Below, piece by piece: positions 33,101 to 43,275 of a DNA stretch of 64,000 bases (its first letter is position 1; each line of letters starts with the position of its first letter). Made by a program: the position numbers and the translations under genes. A model generated the notes under the pieces. The model was not told the origin of the DNA and made no database searches. It saw nothing but the letters and a program-made list of their open reading frames with translations. Origin of the DNA: Eledone cirrhosa. Lineage: Eukaryota; Mollusca; Cephalopoda; Octopoda; Eledonidae. The DNA lies in NCBI GenBank assembly GCA_964016885.1, contig OZ024743.1, positions 11,439,273 through 11,503,272 on the forward strand, given 5' to 3'.

Positions 33101-33585
33101 AGTGCTACCGAGGAGCCTTGCCAGTTCGGGATAAACTCTACAGGCATGGAGGTGCCGTCAGCCGGGCATGTCCGAGATGCGCGCAGGGCGACGAAACCGT
33201 CCTGCACGCACTCGTCCAGTGTCCGAAAATTGCTGACTTGTGGGTTTATGTCGAACACCTGCTGTCGCGTTTAGGACGGATCCAGCTATCATCTGAGTCT
33301 ATCGTGAGGATTGCCCCGCCCTCCTCCTTTAGCCGGGAAGGGCAGGCAGTTTTTATCTGTCTGGTGGCCATGGCGAAAGAGATAGTATGGTGGACACGTT
33401 TGAAAGGGCTGAAGACGAGCACTTACCTCTTCGGTGATGCTCTGATTGACTTTTTCAAATTTCATTTGAAAAGGAAAATCAGAGTAGAGAAGGAAGTGCT
33501 CTCTTCCCAGCATTTTGTTGAAAGATGGGTGAGAGAAGCAAGAATGGCCCGAGTGAATGGGCCGACTCTGAGTATATATCTGTAA
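30166..33585 (+). CDS. LINE element 3 ORF2: endonuclease-reverse transcriptase, intact
   Basis: This 1139-residue protein is about 96% identical by eye to element 2 ORF2. The endonuclease has SINARGL, ISETRIS, VGDWNG (near residue 140), SYLDR and YTDHK. The RT has FRPITLLN, the catalytic Asp at 587 in LDQSKAFDRVDH, SVRQGCPLSSLLYVL and YADD at 685-688. The C-terminal Cys/His cluster starts at Cys1002. One change worth noting is IPDISIHDNLH where elements 1 and 2 have IPDRSIHDNLH, a conserved RT position. Translation probably follows ORF1 by reinitiation, since only 35 bases separate them. With both ORFs open this is the best candidate for an active copy. Confidence 0.93.
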   Translation: MTSLRIGSINARGLGSSWKQGHLLNDLRSLNIDVVAISETRISEARAFAPIFGGYDVYASPSRPGSGGGVAVLFRRGLDLAIRAIFLDPEGKLVVLDVTSGDGQAFRLVAVYAPTGAGRPDFFRRLETFLGTSRSLVLVGDWNGILDARWDCVGLADRGGGCKSLTNLLRRFELSDRYRLDFPNVPMWTWTNRIGSSRSYLDRVFCREIDRSSIGCPQFKIVSYTDHKFVTCVLDLDRLHRRGPGYWKLNASLPARKAYRDRISELVKRALTGAIVNNKWWFALKRAIRIESIRFSKALAIEKNRAEGELVRKLDEALSKGIATDVLAAKLALDQFFNAKHEGCVVRARVRALRHEGTKAVQWARVAEARRGNKATIRSLVDHDGRMLLDPGQMCEAFQRHFAQLFGGSGGPGRGMDFSVYLDGLPRLSATEAKCCEKPITAAEVREAMTGCTRGKSPGLDGLPYELYVQMPDLFGGLLADVYCNWQQNGRIPSSVSRGAVALLRKDPNKGDNIDNFRPITLLNTEFKILAKVLAKRLALVVGGLVGEAQTCAIPDISIHDNLHLMRYIVERVAREPGTGGSLINLDQSKAFDRVDHRYLAAVLRAAGFGPVFRGWIAAMHSDICSVVRVNGHLSEPFNIMRSVRQGCPLSSLLYVLTLEPLLHKLETLRGVPRELECGRSVSAYADDVTVVVSNAKHIEAIGTTLREYEAVTGAMINQEKSVGLQLGTWRGRSMPSNSVVGRWTDGPVKLLGVWFGPDLQTDKNWDEVTSRVASLTQKWAERKLSLKGRAEVANAYIASVICYRLTVVPCPKPRLTALERLLFRFLWKGRAPMVRRSICCQHPLRGGLGMPWLMMRRHALRLRHLHLFLDGDQVWSPFARRVFPQLVSLTELQSWVKRRPRGSAWRLECLQALTALDQSGNVIGGNSTSAFYRGLVEGKSDDVLGETLGVDENQLANLFGRTFGPGPMDNFQKSLAWQCYRGALPVRDKLYRHGGAVSRACPRCAQGDETVLHALVQCPKIADLWVYVEHLLSRLGRIQLSSESIVRIAPPSSFSREGQAVFICLVAMAKEIVWWTRLKGLKTSTYLFGDALIDFFKFHLKRKIRVEKEVLSSQHFVERWVREARMARVNGPTLSIYL

Positions 33586-33846
33586 ACTAAAGGTGGAAAA
33601 CTGGGAGAGGGCACTTGCCTTGGTGGTCAGGGTCATTGTGGCTTTTTACTGGGCTTTCTCCACAAATGTCCCTCCGAAGTCTCCCCCCTATTGGGGAATT
33701 TTTCATTGTTATTTTCATTGTTATTTTTGTTACATCCTCTGTTTTTGTTTTTTTTACACGCAGAAATGCCCATTTGTACCGTCCTGCATTGTCCTGCACT
33801 GTCCTTAATGTCTACTTTATGTAAACCCTTGTGGTTAATAAAGAAA

Positions 33847-33848
<2 letters not shown>

Positions 33849-33911
<63 letters not shown>
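33849..33911. repeat. (ATT)n tail of element 3
   Basis: Twenty-one ATT units, more than twice those of elements 1 and 2, end the third LINE. Confidence 0.95.
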
Positions 33912-33913
<2 letters not shown>

Positions 33914-33920
33914 CCCCTTC

Positions 33921-33982
33921 TCTGAGTTCCCGCCGAGGTTAACTTTACCTTTCATCCTTACGGTCTCGATAAAATAAAGTAC
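33921..33982 (+). mobile_element. SINE fragment
   Basis: Only the middle of the tRNA-derived SINE remains: gagttcccgccgaggttaac, ctttcatccttacgg and tcgataaaataaagta. It runs directly into a MITE fragment. Confidence 0.7.
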
Positions 33983-34132
33983 CCATTTTGGGGTGGGTGA
34001 AAGATATCGTCTCTTCTGAAAATGGGCATAGCTTTCATTATGTAAAATCTTTCCATTTTGCCTTATTTCTCCCTGTTTTCGGGCACTTTTTCATGGTACT
34101 CCCCGTTTGGGTTTTTAGAAGTTGGCAGGTCT
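33981..34132 (+). mobile_element. MITE fragment
   Basis: This is homologous to 15225-15386 from ggtgggtgaaagat to ttagaagttggcaggtct. The left terminal repeat is missing because the SINE fragment replaces it. Confidence 0.6.
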
Positions 34133-34634
34133 ACTATTTTGTGGTCTCAGCTTGTGAAAGCTGGGCAGATCTTTTATGAGGTGCCTAGGTTATAAATGAA
34201 TGTTTCTTGTGAGCTGAAGTTTTAAAAGAAATAAAGAATGACATAATTTGGTTGCTGTGGATTTGAATTCAGAATGTAAAGAGTCGTAATGAAATACTGT
34301 AATGCAATTTCATCTGATGCAATAATGATTGTCAATTCCACCACCCTTAACCACATATATAATATTGTTAAAAAGCTACACCCCAAGGATTACGTTTCAT
34401 CGTTAGTTCTAGAAGGAAAAAAAAATGCCTTGAAACACGTTCCTTGGGGTCTCAACTTTACTCACTTTTCTTCTCAAAACAAGAACAAAGAACAAAAATA
34501 TATTTAAAACACAAACAAAAAAGTTAACCAAAGAAGCTGCTCGAAAAATTCCCATGGGAAATAGAATGTCCACAGAATATTCTGGAGTCCCTCAAAGCAC
34601 CAAAACCCAGCAACAAGTTTAATTGGAATAATTG
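34133..34634. other. No gene recognised
   Basis: AT-rich sequence with short chance frames only. Confidence 0.4.
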
Positions 34635-34813
34635 CAGACTTGCCAACCTCTAAAAACCCAAACGGGGAGTATCATGAAAAACAGTGCCCCAAAACGGGTA
34701 GAAATAAGGCAAAATGGGCAGATTTTACACAATGAAAGCTATAGCCATTTTCACAAGAGAAGACATCTCTCACCCACCCCAAAATCTTCCCGTCCGACAG
34801 GGAGAGTCAACAG
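34635..34813 (-). mobile_element. MITE, reverse copy
   Basis: Reverse complement of the 15181 family. One end reads CAGACTTGCCAACCTCT; the other reads GAGAGTCAACAG and lacks the last few bases. Internal words match, e.g. ctatagccattttcacaaga. Confidence 0.6.
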
Positions 34814-35491
34814 AAAGGCTAATAGCAACATAGGTGGAATGAAATAGCTTTATTGAAGCCATATCACAATCTGTGGTTGTTGGGAGTCTATCAATTGCTA
34901 CAGTACAATTAATATTGGAAATGTCAGAAAGAAGATTAAAAAAAAAAACCCGCGATAACCCAGGCAATTTACTCAATAGTTTGATGTGACATACTTAGCA
35001 ATAGCCTGAGACATCCATTACAATTTATTATGACACTCCCAGTAGCTTGATACGAAATCCTTAGTAGCCTACTTTGACATTTCATAGTGTGTTAAACTCC
35101 TGCCTATACATTAAAAGCTACTACATTAACCTATTCATGAGAATAATTCTACTGAAATATATTACATGAATAGATTCAACAAAATAACTCAGTTTCTGGT
35201 GTTTGAATCTTAACTTAAAAGGTAGAGAAATTATTACAGGAGGTTTTAATTTAAACATAAATATTTTTTTAGACCGATATTTACTATTATATTTTCACTG
35301 TAAAAGACCTTACATACTTATCTCTCATAATATCGAATCTATGAGATTTTGATGTTATTTATTTTGAGTACAATACTTTAACATCAGTATGAGTAGCCAG
35401 GAACAGCCAGTTTGAACAGAAAGAGGTGAGAGAATCGTGGCCAGATATGGCTGGTTTAAATGCTAAAGGGTTAATAACTATATAAATATTG
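34814..35491. other. No gene recognised
   Basis: AT-rich DNA. I see no coding signal or repeat with a second copy here. Confidence 0.4.
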
Positions 35492-35707
35492 ATTTCTGAT
35501 TTAGGCACGAGACCAACAATTTGGGAGAGAGGAAAGTCGATTAAATTGACTTCCAGTACATTACTGGTACTTTATTTTATCGACCCCGTAAGGTTGAAAG
35601 ATAAAGCTAACCTCGGCTGGATTTAAACTCAGACCGTAAAGGGTCTAACTCTATGCCATAAAGCATGTTATCCAACGCTCCACCGATACTGCCAATCCAC
35701 CGCCCTT
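35492..35707 (-). mobile_element. Cephalopod tRNA-derived SINE
   Basis: Reverse-strand copy: the tail starts tttctgatttaggcacgagacc, the body has ttattttatcgaccccgtaagg and the tRNA-like head ends ctgccaatccaccgccc. Fairly complete but diverged. Confidence 0.85.
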
Positions 35708-36555
35708 ACTAACTACAAACTAGAAAGGTTTTCAATGATAGGAGGAAACAGTTTCAGACACATGATAGCATTTGGTATCAACCTACTATCATTGCACTGT
35801 ATGACTCTCGAAAATATGTAAAATATGAAGTAAACAAAAGTAAGAAATATTACGATTTAAATATAAAGTCATTAGCATTCGACTAATTACTAAATAACAT
35901 TAAAAACAATATAAATGATAATATTTCCTGTATATCTAATAGTTCCTAATTAATAGAACCCAACAACATTTTTATTTAAGAATCATTCTGTTGGTTGTAT
36001 GTTATGTCGTCAATATAGTTTCTTCGGTTACTATGTGAAATACTAAACAGCTTTACAACTTTGCTATTGCCATAGTTACATCACAAGCAGTTTTGATTTT
36101 AATAGGATGGGCAATATATTTCTGGAGTACGTCGTTCTGTTTTAACCAGAATGTGTAATTAAAGGAGAGTATTATCAACGAATGTAGTAAATGACGAAAA
36201 AGAATTTCGATAACTCTTAAAATCCTGTACCACACGAAACTGCATTAGTTATGCATTCTTGAAAAGTAAAACAGCAGAATAACGGCATTGTATTGACAAT
36301 TAAATGCTTTACTCTAATACTGGAAATTCTCACAATGATTTGTCCACTAATTATATAATAAATTAGTAAACCTGTATTTTTTTTTTTTTAGATAATTTCC
36401 GCTAAATTATAACAGAGTTACAGAGCTATGACTTTCGCAGATCGTCAGTGTCTAAATTATATAGTAAGATACGATACATTGATAACTTACATAGCTGGAG
36501 AGAGAGAGAGAGAGAGAGAGACCAATGGTGTAGTTGGGAAATCTTCGTGTAGGCG
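35708..36555. other. No gene recognised
   Basis: AT-rich DNA with a short (AG)n tract at about 36499-36521. Confidence 0.4.
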
Positions 36556-36559
36556 TTTG

Positions 36560-36768
36560 AAATATGTATAATCCACCAAGATTACATCATCAGCGCTTGT
36601 CGTAGCACTCCATCGAGACGTCGAATGAATCCTCTGGGTCAGATTTTTTTACCCAAGCAGTATCGCTGTTAAATAGAAGGGTTCTTCGGGTGTGGTAAAT
36701 TAGGTCTAGCTCTTGGTCGCTGATGGACCCGAAGGTACGGGCAAAGTTTAAGGCCTTGTCTAATAGTT
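36560..36768 (-). pseudogene. Reverse-transcriptase-like fragment
   Basis: The minus strand encodes LDKALNFARTFGSISDQELD, then HTRRTLLFNSDTAWVKK and FDVSMECYD before a stop. I recognise this layout (ALNFA..., RxLLF...WxKK, FDVxMG) from a reverse-transcriptase-like protein family common in cephalopod and cnidarian genomes, but I cannot name its class. The N-terminal part of the same family is at 37340-37650. Confidence 0.45.
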
Positions 36769-36769
36769 G

Positions 36770-36937
36770 TTTCTACTTTAGGCACAAGGCCAGCAACTAC
36801 CCAGTGCCTCACTGGTACTTTATTTTATCGACCCCGTAAGGATGAAAGGCAAAGTTAACCTCGGCGGGATTTGAACTCAGATCGTAAAGGGACGTAACTA
36901 TGCTAGAAAGCATGGCGTCCGACCCTCTACCGATACT
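36770..36937 (-). mobile_element. Cephalopod tRNA-derived SINE
   Basis: Contains tttctactttaggcacaagg, tttatcgaccccgtaaggat and the tRNA-like part with tttgaactcagatcg. It sits between the two retroelement fragments and probably inserted there. Confidence 0.85.
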
Positions 36938-36939
36938 AA

Positions 36940-37235
36940 TGTCACTAACGACTAACCTATGCTGTGGGGTACATTCTTCCCCAGGGTATGATTTAGTATT
37001 TGACACCATCTGTCTGTCTCACTGCCTAACTAGCAAGAAGTCAATCTGGTTTATGTGCTCACCTGATTTGTAGGCTATTAGGTGGTTGGTAGGCTTCTTG
37101 AAGTTAGTGTTGCAAATGGTTAGTGCATTTGCATCACAAAATTCAAAAAGTCTCACTCCTTCTTCCTTTCTTGAGCCGTAACCGTGCCCACCATGTACCC
37201 CAGTGTAACCATCCTGGTGCTATGTCTAATAGTGG
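36940..37235 (-). pseudogene. LINE endonuclease fragment (CFDP2-like type)
   Basis: Minus-strand translation gives GVHGGHGYGSRKEEGVRLFE, FCDANALTICNTNFKKPTNH, YKSGEHINQIDFLLVRQ and, in the same line after a stop, SYPGEECTPQHRLVVSDI. These match the endonuclease domain of LINEs often annotated as craniofacial development protein 2-like. It is interrupted by a stop and cut by the SINE. Confidence 0.7.
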
Positions 37236-37339
37236 TTCACTAATAGAGAGGTAAACATCGGTTATATCGAACTGGGTGAATTTAGCCCTATTCTAAGATG
37301 AGCTGTTTTTTGAACCAGGGTATAACAGATGTATTGTTC

Positions 37340-37650
37340 AAACAGGCTTGTGTTGTTGATGGTTTGTGTATTTATTTAAAATATTCTGTTCTAGCTGGGT
37401 TTATGAATCTGTAGGTTGCCTGATCAGGTTTGTGATCATCCAAGGTTAGAAAAGCAGCACACTTAACTTTCTATAATTTATAGTTAGTTCATTGGTCACA
37501 TCTTTAATGGAACTGCTTGTGTCAAATTTAACTTCCTGATATATATTTGTTATATTGTTCAGTATAAGTTGTTTATATTTATTTCTATCTACTTGATAGA
37601 GATTTTTCATTATGTCAGAAAAGACAAACACATTTTTATTTTTGACGATC
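37340..37650 (-). pseudogene. Reverse-transcriptase-like N-terminal fragment (unit 1)
   Basis: The minus strand gives FVFSDIMKNLYQVDRNKYKQ and LILNNITNIYQEVKF, then after a frame change LDDHKPDQATYRFINPARTE. The DHKP...INPA order fits the N-terminal part of the same RT-like family as 36560-36768. Copies recur at about 40870-41180, 43945-44255 and, cut short, 47378-47553. Confidence 0.45.
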
Positions 37651-38157
37651 TAAATTTCATGTTTTTTATGAAGTTTTATTTTTTTTTAAGGGATTATGAT
37701 ACTTATGGAATTTAATGTTGGCAACTAAATCTAAGAGGTCTGCTTCGAAACCAGTTAAATTCTTAACTCTGAGTGAATACTTAGTTGACTTGAGTTTGAA
37801 TTCTTTCAGTGGTGGTAGTGGCCATATCTCCGTCAAAAAGCAGAGCCCTCTATCTCAATCTTCCTACTACATCCTCCACTTTCTTGAGAAACATTTTGGA
37901 GGAGGAGAAGTTTGTTGGAGTTGGTATAATCTTGGTCTTTGCTACAAAAAATGCGCTGGGAGCAATATGTATATGTAGAATATCCGCCGCAGATAAAAGG
38001 TCAAGGAACCGCTACTTCACAATACAATGGTGGTCATAACTGGACTCCGAAAACCAAGGTCGTGCATGATAAGTTTATGATCTTTAATATAAACTAAATA
38101 AACTCTCTTTTACTAGATTGAGTACTGTTTTTCCTTGACCTTATATCTACAGATATC

Positions 38158-38158
<1 letters not shown>

Positions 38159-38238
<80 letters not shown>
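38159..38238. repeat. (CA)n microsatellite, unit 1
   Basis: Long CA tract. The matching tracts in unit 2 (about 41690-41714) and unit 3 (about 44767-44812) are shorter, so length varies between otherwise near-identical units. Confidence 0.95.
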
Positions 38239-38241
<3 letters not shown>

Positions 38242-39029
38242 GTATATGTGTGTATGTGGGTGGGGTGGGGGCTGTATTTATATAATCTTAAATCCGTTTT
38301 TCATGCTGGCATGTGTTGGCCAGGTTGTCACACTACCAGTGTTGGATAGCCATATCTTGCTCATATATTTCATGTGTTATAGATTCTATAGCTTGATGCT
38401 CTTCTTAGCAGCAACGACTTTACAGAGTGGATTTGGTGCATTTTAATGTGGCACCAACACTACCTCATTATAACACAAGTTCGCTCATTTTGTCTCCTTG
38501 ACCAGGCTAAGGGGTGGACAGTGATGGATGTGGGTTGTAAGATGAGAGGAGGGAGAGCTACGTTGAAAAACACCCAGTCCACCGGAGTCGTGATAAAATG
38601 ATCTCAGTACACGCTGTAAAGTGGTTGGCATTAGGAAGGACATCCAGCTGTAGCAAACAAGCTAAACACAGAACGCATGAGCAAGATGTAGTCACCTGAC
38701 CCGTCTACTCTCTCAGAACGTGACATCCCGTCTAACCGATTCAATGATGGAAAATGGACATCAAACGGGCGGGTGGTGGTGGGGTGGGGGAGGATACATA
38801 CACGCCCACACACACATATATATAAAAGTTTATAAAAAATATATCAGCAGGGGGTATTTAGTCATATAGACAGGGAGTATTTCTACATAAACACTACAAT
38901 ATATAAACAGCATAATGATATATATTACATATGTAGTTTATGATAAATGTTTCCAGAAAATCTGGCAGCACACACATTCAAGTGACTTGACTACAGATCA
39001 TCCTTCAATCACCCCCATCGCTCTCTGTG

Positions 39030-39955
39030 GAGTATTGACCACTCTCCACCATTGTACCCGACCTGGGGCTGCTCTCGCCACTCCACTCCGAGTATAGACC
39101 ATTGACCACTCTCCACCATTGTACCCGACATGGGGCTGCTCTCGCCACTCCACTCCGAGTATAGACCATTGACCACTCTCCACCATTGTACCCGACATGG
39201 GGCTGCTCTCTCCACTCCACTCCGAGTATAGACCATTGACCACTCTCCACCATTGTACCCGACATGGGGCTGCTCTCGCCACTCCACTCCGAGTATAGAC
39301 CATTGACCACTCTCCACCATTGTACCCGACATGGGGCTGCTCTCTCCACTCCACTCCGAGTATAGACCATTGACCACTCTCCACCATTGTACCCGACATG
39401 GGGCTGCTCTCGCCACTCCACTCCGAGTATAGACCATTGACCACTCTCCACCATTGTACCCGACATGGGGCTGCTCTCTACACTCCACTCCGAGTATAGA
39501 CCATTGACCACTCTCCACCATTGTACCCGACATGGGGCTGCTCTCTCCACTCCACTCCGAGTATAGACCATTGACCACTCTCCACCATTGTACCCGACAT
39601 GGGGCTGCTCTCGCCACTCCACTCCGAGTATAGACCATTGACCACTCTCCACCATTGTACCCGACATGGGGCTGCTCTCTCCACTCCACTCCGAGTATAG
39701 ACCATTGACCACTCTCCACCATTGTACCCGACATGGGGCTGCTCTCTCCACTCCACTCCGAGTATAGACCATTGACCACTCTCCACCATTGTACCCGACA
39801 TGGGGCTGCTCTCTCCACTCCACTCCGAGTATAGACCATTGACCACTCTCCACCATTGTACCCGACATGGGGCTGCTCTCTCCACTCCACTCCGAGTATA
39901 GACCATTGACCACTCTCCACCATCGTACCCGACATGGGGCTGCTCTCGCTACCTC
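39030..39955 (-). repeat. 67-bp minisatellite, unit 1 (about 13-14 copies)
   Basis: Head-to-tail units of 67 bp contain tgtacccgacatggggctg and actccgagtatagaccattg. Most units differ only at one site (ctcGcca or ctcTcca). Because 67 is not a multiple of 3 and the minus strand has no stop in any phase, three overlapping open frames of over 300 codons appear. I regard these as artefacts. Confidence 0.95.
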
Positions 39956-40031
39956 TGTTGGCTTCCAGATGCAATGAAACAAATACCTCCAATAGATATG
40001 AACTCATAACCCATAAGCTGGTAGTCTAAAG

Positions 40032-40205
40032 CAGCGATCGCCAACCAGCGGTCTGTGGACCACTGGTGGTCCGAGAGAAATGTTGGTGGTCCGCAGAAAA
40101 ATGTTAATGTATTTATCTTTTTTTTTTTAAATCATATTAGTAATCCGCGGGATTTAAAATTATGAATTTAGTGGTCCGTGAGGTCTGAAAGTTTGGCGAC
40201 CTCTG
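40032..40205. mobile_element. hAT-type MITE (unit 1)
   Basis: The 174-bp element has inverted ends CAGCGATCGCCAA and TTTGGCGACCTCTG. It is flanked by the 8-bp duplication gtctaaag at 40024-40031 and 40206-40213, the hAT signature. Copies in units 2 and 3 are at 43102-43275 and 46531-46704. Confidence 0.85.
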
Positions 40206-40271
40206 GTCTAAAGTATTGTTCACTCAGTTATTTGGGGATATGGAATGTATATAAAGAGCATTAAATCTTTT

Positions 40272-40333
40272 ATTTTTATTTTATTTTATTTTATTTTATT
40301 TTATTTTATTTTATTTTATTTTATTTTATTTTG
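40272..40333. repeat. (TTTTA)n microsatellite, unit 1
   Basis: About 12 TTTTA units. Equivalent tracts are at about 43340-43407 and 46768-46832 with different copy numbers. Confidence 0.95.
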
Positions 40334-40573
40334 TTCCTTTATAAATCATATGATAACTATGCCTTATAACTATGCCTTATCTCACTTCCCCGAACCACTG
40401 CTTCTTTAACTACGCTTGATAACTGGAGCAAACAACTTACACGGTGAACATTAAAGTAAATTCTGTAAAGAGTAACTTTCCATAAAGATCATCACTGAAA
40501 TGTAATGATTAAAGTGTTAGCCATGTCATGATTATTCTTCATGTGATTGAATACGACAAAATATGTTTAAATA

Positions 40574-40723
40574 ATTTCTAATTTAGGAACAAAGCCAACA
40601 ATTTGAGGTGAAGGGAAAGTCAATTACATCGAGCCCAGTACATGACTGGTACTTTATTTTATCAACCTTGAAAAATGAAAGGCAAAGTTGACCTTGGCAG
40701 GATTTTAACTCAGATCGTAAAGG
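40574..40723 (-). mobile_element. SINE, left part (unit 1)
   Basis: Reverse-strand tRNA-derived SINE that stops at cagatcgtaaagg, where the hAT-like end begins. Same arrangement at 43650-43798 and 47083-47231. Confidence 0.8.
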
Positions 40724-41687
40724 CAGCGCCGGATTTAGGACAAATGAGGCTCTGTGCTAGTTAAGTTATGATGCCCCTTATTTGGACCCTGAAGGAGGTA
40801 AAAACATTTTTTGTCAAGAAGGTCTAGGATGAGCTGTTTTTTTAACCAGGGTATAACAGATGTATTGTTCAAACAGGCTTGTGTTGTTGATGGTTTGTGT
40901 ATTTATTTAAAATATTCTGTCCTAGTTGGGTTTATGAATCTGTAGGTTGCCTGATCAGGTTTGTGATCATCCAAGGTTAGAAAAGCAGCACACTTAACTT
41001 TCTATAATTTATAGTTAGTTCATTGGTCACATCTTTAATGGAACTGCTTGTGTCAAATTTAACTTCCTGATATATATTTGTTATATTGTTCAGTATAAGT
41101 TGTTTATATTTATTTCTATCTACTTGATAGAGATTTTTCATTATGTCAGAAAAGACAAACACATTTTTATTTTTGACGATCTAAATTTCATGTTTTTTAT
41201 GAAGTTTTATTTTTTTTTAAGGGATTATGATACTTATGGAATTTAATGTTGGCAACTAAATCTAAGAGGTCTGCTTCGAAACCAGTTAAATTCTTAACTC
41301 TGAGTGAATACTTAGTTGACTTGAGTTTGAATTCTTTCAGTGGTGGTAGTGGCCATATCTCCGTCAAAAAGCAGAGCCCTTTATCTCAATCTTCCTACTA
41401 CATCCTCCACTTTCTTGAGAAACATTTTGGAGGAGGAGAAGTTTGTTGGAGTTGGTATAATCTTGGTCTTTGCTACAAAAAATGCGCTGGGAGCAATATG
41501 TATATGTAGAATATCCGCCGCAGATAAAAGGTCAAGGAACCGCTACTTCACAATACAAAGGTGGTCATAACTGGACTCCGAAAACCAAGGTCGTGCATAA
41601 GTTTATGATCTTTAATATAAACTAAATAAACTCTCTTTTACTAGATTGAGTACTGTTTTTCCTTGACCTTATATCTACAGATATCCT

Positions 41688-41718
<31 letters not shown>

Positions 41719-42499
41719 TATGTGTGTGTGGGTGGGGTGGAGGCTGTATTTATATAATCTTAAATCCGTTTTTCATGCTGGCATGTGTTGGCCAGGTTGT
41801 CACACTACCAGTGTTGGATAGCCATATCTTGCTCATATATTTCATGTGTTATAGATTCTATAGCTTGATGCTCTTCTTAGCAGCAACAACTTTACAGAGT
41901 GGATTTGGTGCATTTTAATGTGGCACCAACACTACCTCATTATAACACAAGTCCGCTCATTTTGTCTCCTTGACCAGGCTGAGGGGTGGACAGTGATGGA
42001 TGTGGGTTGTAAGATGAGAGGAGGGAGAGCTACGTTGAAAAACACCCAGTCCACCAGAGTCGTGATAAAATGACCTCAGTACACGCTGTAAAGTGGTTGG
42101 CATTAGGAAGGACATCCAGCTGTAGCAAACAAGCTAAACACAGAACGCATGAGCAAGATGTAGTCACCTGACCCGTCTACTCTCTCAGAACGTGACATCC
42201 CGTCTAACCGATTCAATGATGGAAAATGGACATCAAACGGGCGGGTGGTGGTGGGGTGGGGGAGGATACATACACGCCCACACACACATATATATAAAAG
42301 TTTATAAAAAATATATCAGCAGGGGGTATTTAGTCATATAGACAGGGAGTATTTCTACATAAACACTACAATATATAAACAGCATAATGATATATATTAC
42401 ATATGTAGTTTATGATAAATGTTTCCAGAAAATCTGGCAGCACACACATTCAAGTGACTTGACTACAGATCATCCTTCAGTCACCCCCATCGCTCTCTG

Positions 42500-43022
42500 T
42501 GGAGTATTGACCACTCTCCACCATTGTACCCGACCTGGGGCTGCTCTCGCCACTCCACTCCGAGTATAGACCATTGACCACTCTCCACCATTGTACCCGA
42601 CATGGGGCTGCTCTCGCCACTCCACTCCGAGTATAGACCATTGACCACTCTCCACCATTGTACCCGACATGGGGCTGCTCTCGCCACTCCACTCCGAGTA
42701 TAGACCATTGACCACTCTCCACCATTGTACCCGACATGGGGCTGCTCTCTCCACTCCACTCCGAGTATAGACCATTGACCACTCTCCACCATTGTACCCG
42801 ACATGGGGCTGCTCTCTCCACTCCACTCCGAGTATAGACCATTGACCACTCTCCACCATTGTACCCGACATGGGGCTGCTCTCTCCACTCCACTCCGAGT
42901 ATAGACCATTGACCACTCTCCACCATTGTACCCGACATGGGGCTGCTCTCTCCACTCCACTCCGAGTATAGACCATTGACCACTCTCCACCATCGTACCC
43001 GACCTGGGGCTGCTCTCGCTAC
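42500..43022 (-). repeat. 67-bp minisatellite, unit 2 (about 7-8 copies)
   Basis: Same 67-bp unit as in unit 1, with roughly half the copy number. It is again open in all three minus-strand phases. Confidence 0.95.
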
Positions 43023-43101
43023 CTCAGTTGGCTTCCAGATGCAATGAAACAAATACCTCCAATAGATATGAACTCATAACCCATAAGCTGGTAGTCTAAA
43101 G

Positions 43102-43275
43102 CAGCGATCTCCAACCAGTGGTCTGTGGACCACTGGTGGTCCGAGAGAAATGTTGGTGGTCCGCAGAAAAATGTTAATGTATTTATCTTTTTTTTTTAAA
43201 ATCATATTAGTAATCCGCGGGATTTAAAATTATGAATTTAGTGGTCCGTGAGGTCTGAAAGTTTGGCGACCTCTG
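43102..43275. mobile_element. hAT-type MITE (unit 2)
   Basis: Copy of the 174-bp MITE at 40032, with the same gtctaaag flanks. It came with the tandem duplication. Confidence 0.85.

Larger units (their letters stand above)
27821..33911 (+). mobile_element. LINE element 3 (Tx1/L1-like), both ORFs intact
   Basis: This full-length element starts at the (ATT)n tail of element 2. It has a 5' UTR of about 210 bases with hairpin ttggg/cccaa at 27993-28010, ORF1 28034-30130, ORF2 30166-33585, a 3' UTR stem cccc-TATT-gggg (33685-33696), AATAAA at 33837-33842 and a long (ATT)n tail at 33849-33911. Intact ORFs and the long tail suggest recent insertion. Its 5' half is of the element 1 type and its 3' half of the element 2 type. 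Confidence 0.92.
37292..40822. repeat. Tandem unit 1 (3.5 kb)
   Basis: First of three nearly identical direct units; the others start at 40823 and 43898. In order it contains an RT-like fragment, a (CA)n tract (about 38159-38238), older repeat-like sequence, a 67-bp minisatellite, a hAT MITE, (TTTTA)n, a SINE and the first 99 bases of a hAT-like element. Its left neighbour differs from that of units 2-4, so 37292 is the array breakpoint. Confidence 0.9.

Noticed and set aside
39005..40007. Overlapping minus-strand open frames of 325 and 332 codons
   Set aside because: They are produced by the 67-bp minisatellite, which has no stop in any minus-strand phase. Frames repeat the same residues in rotation.
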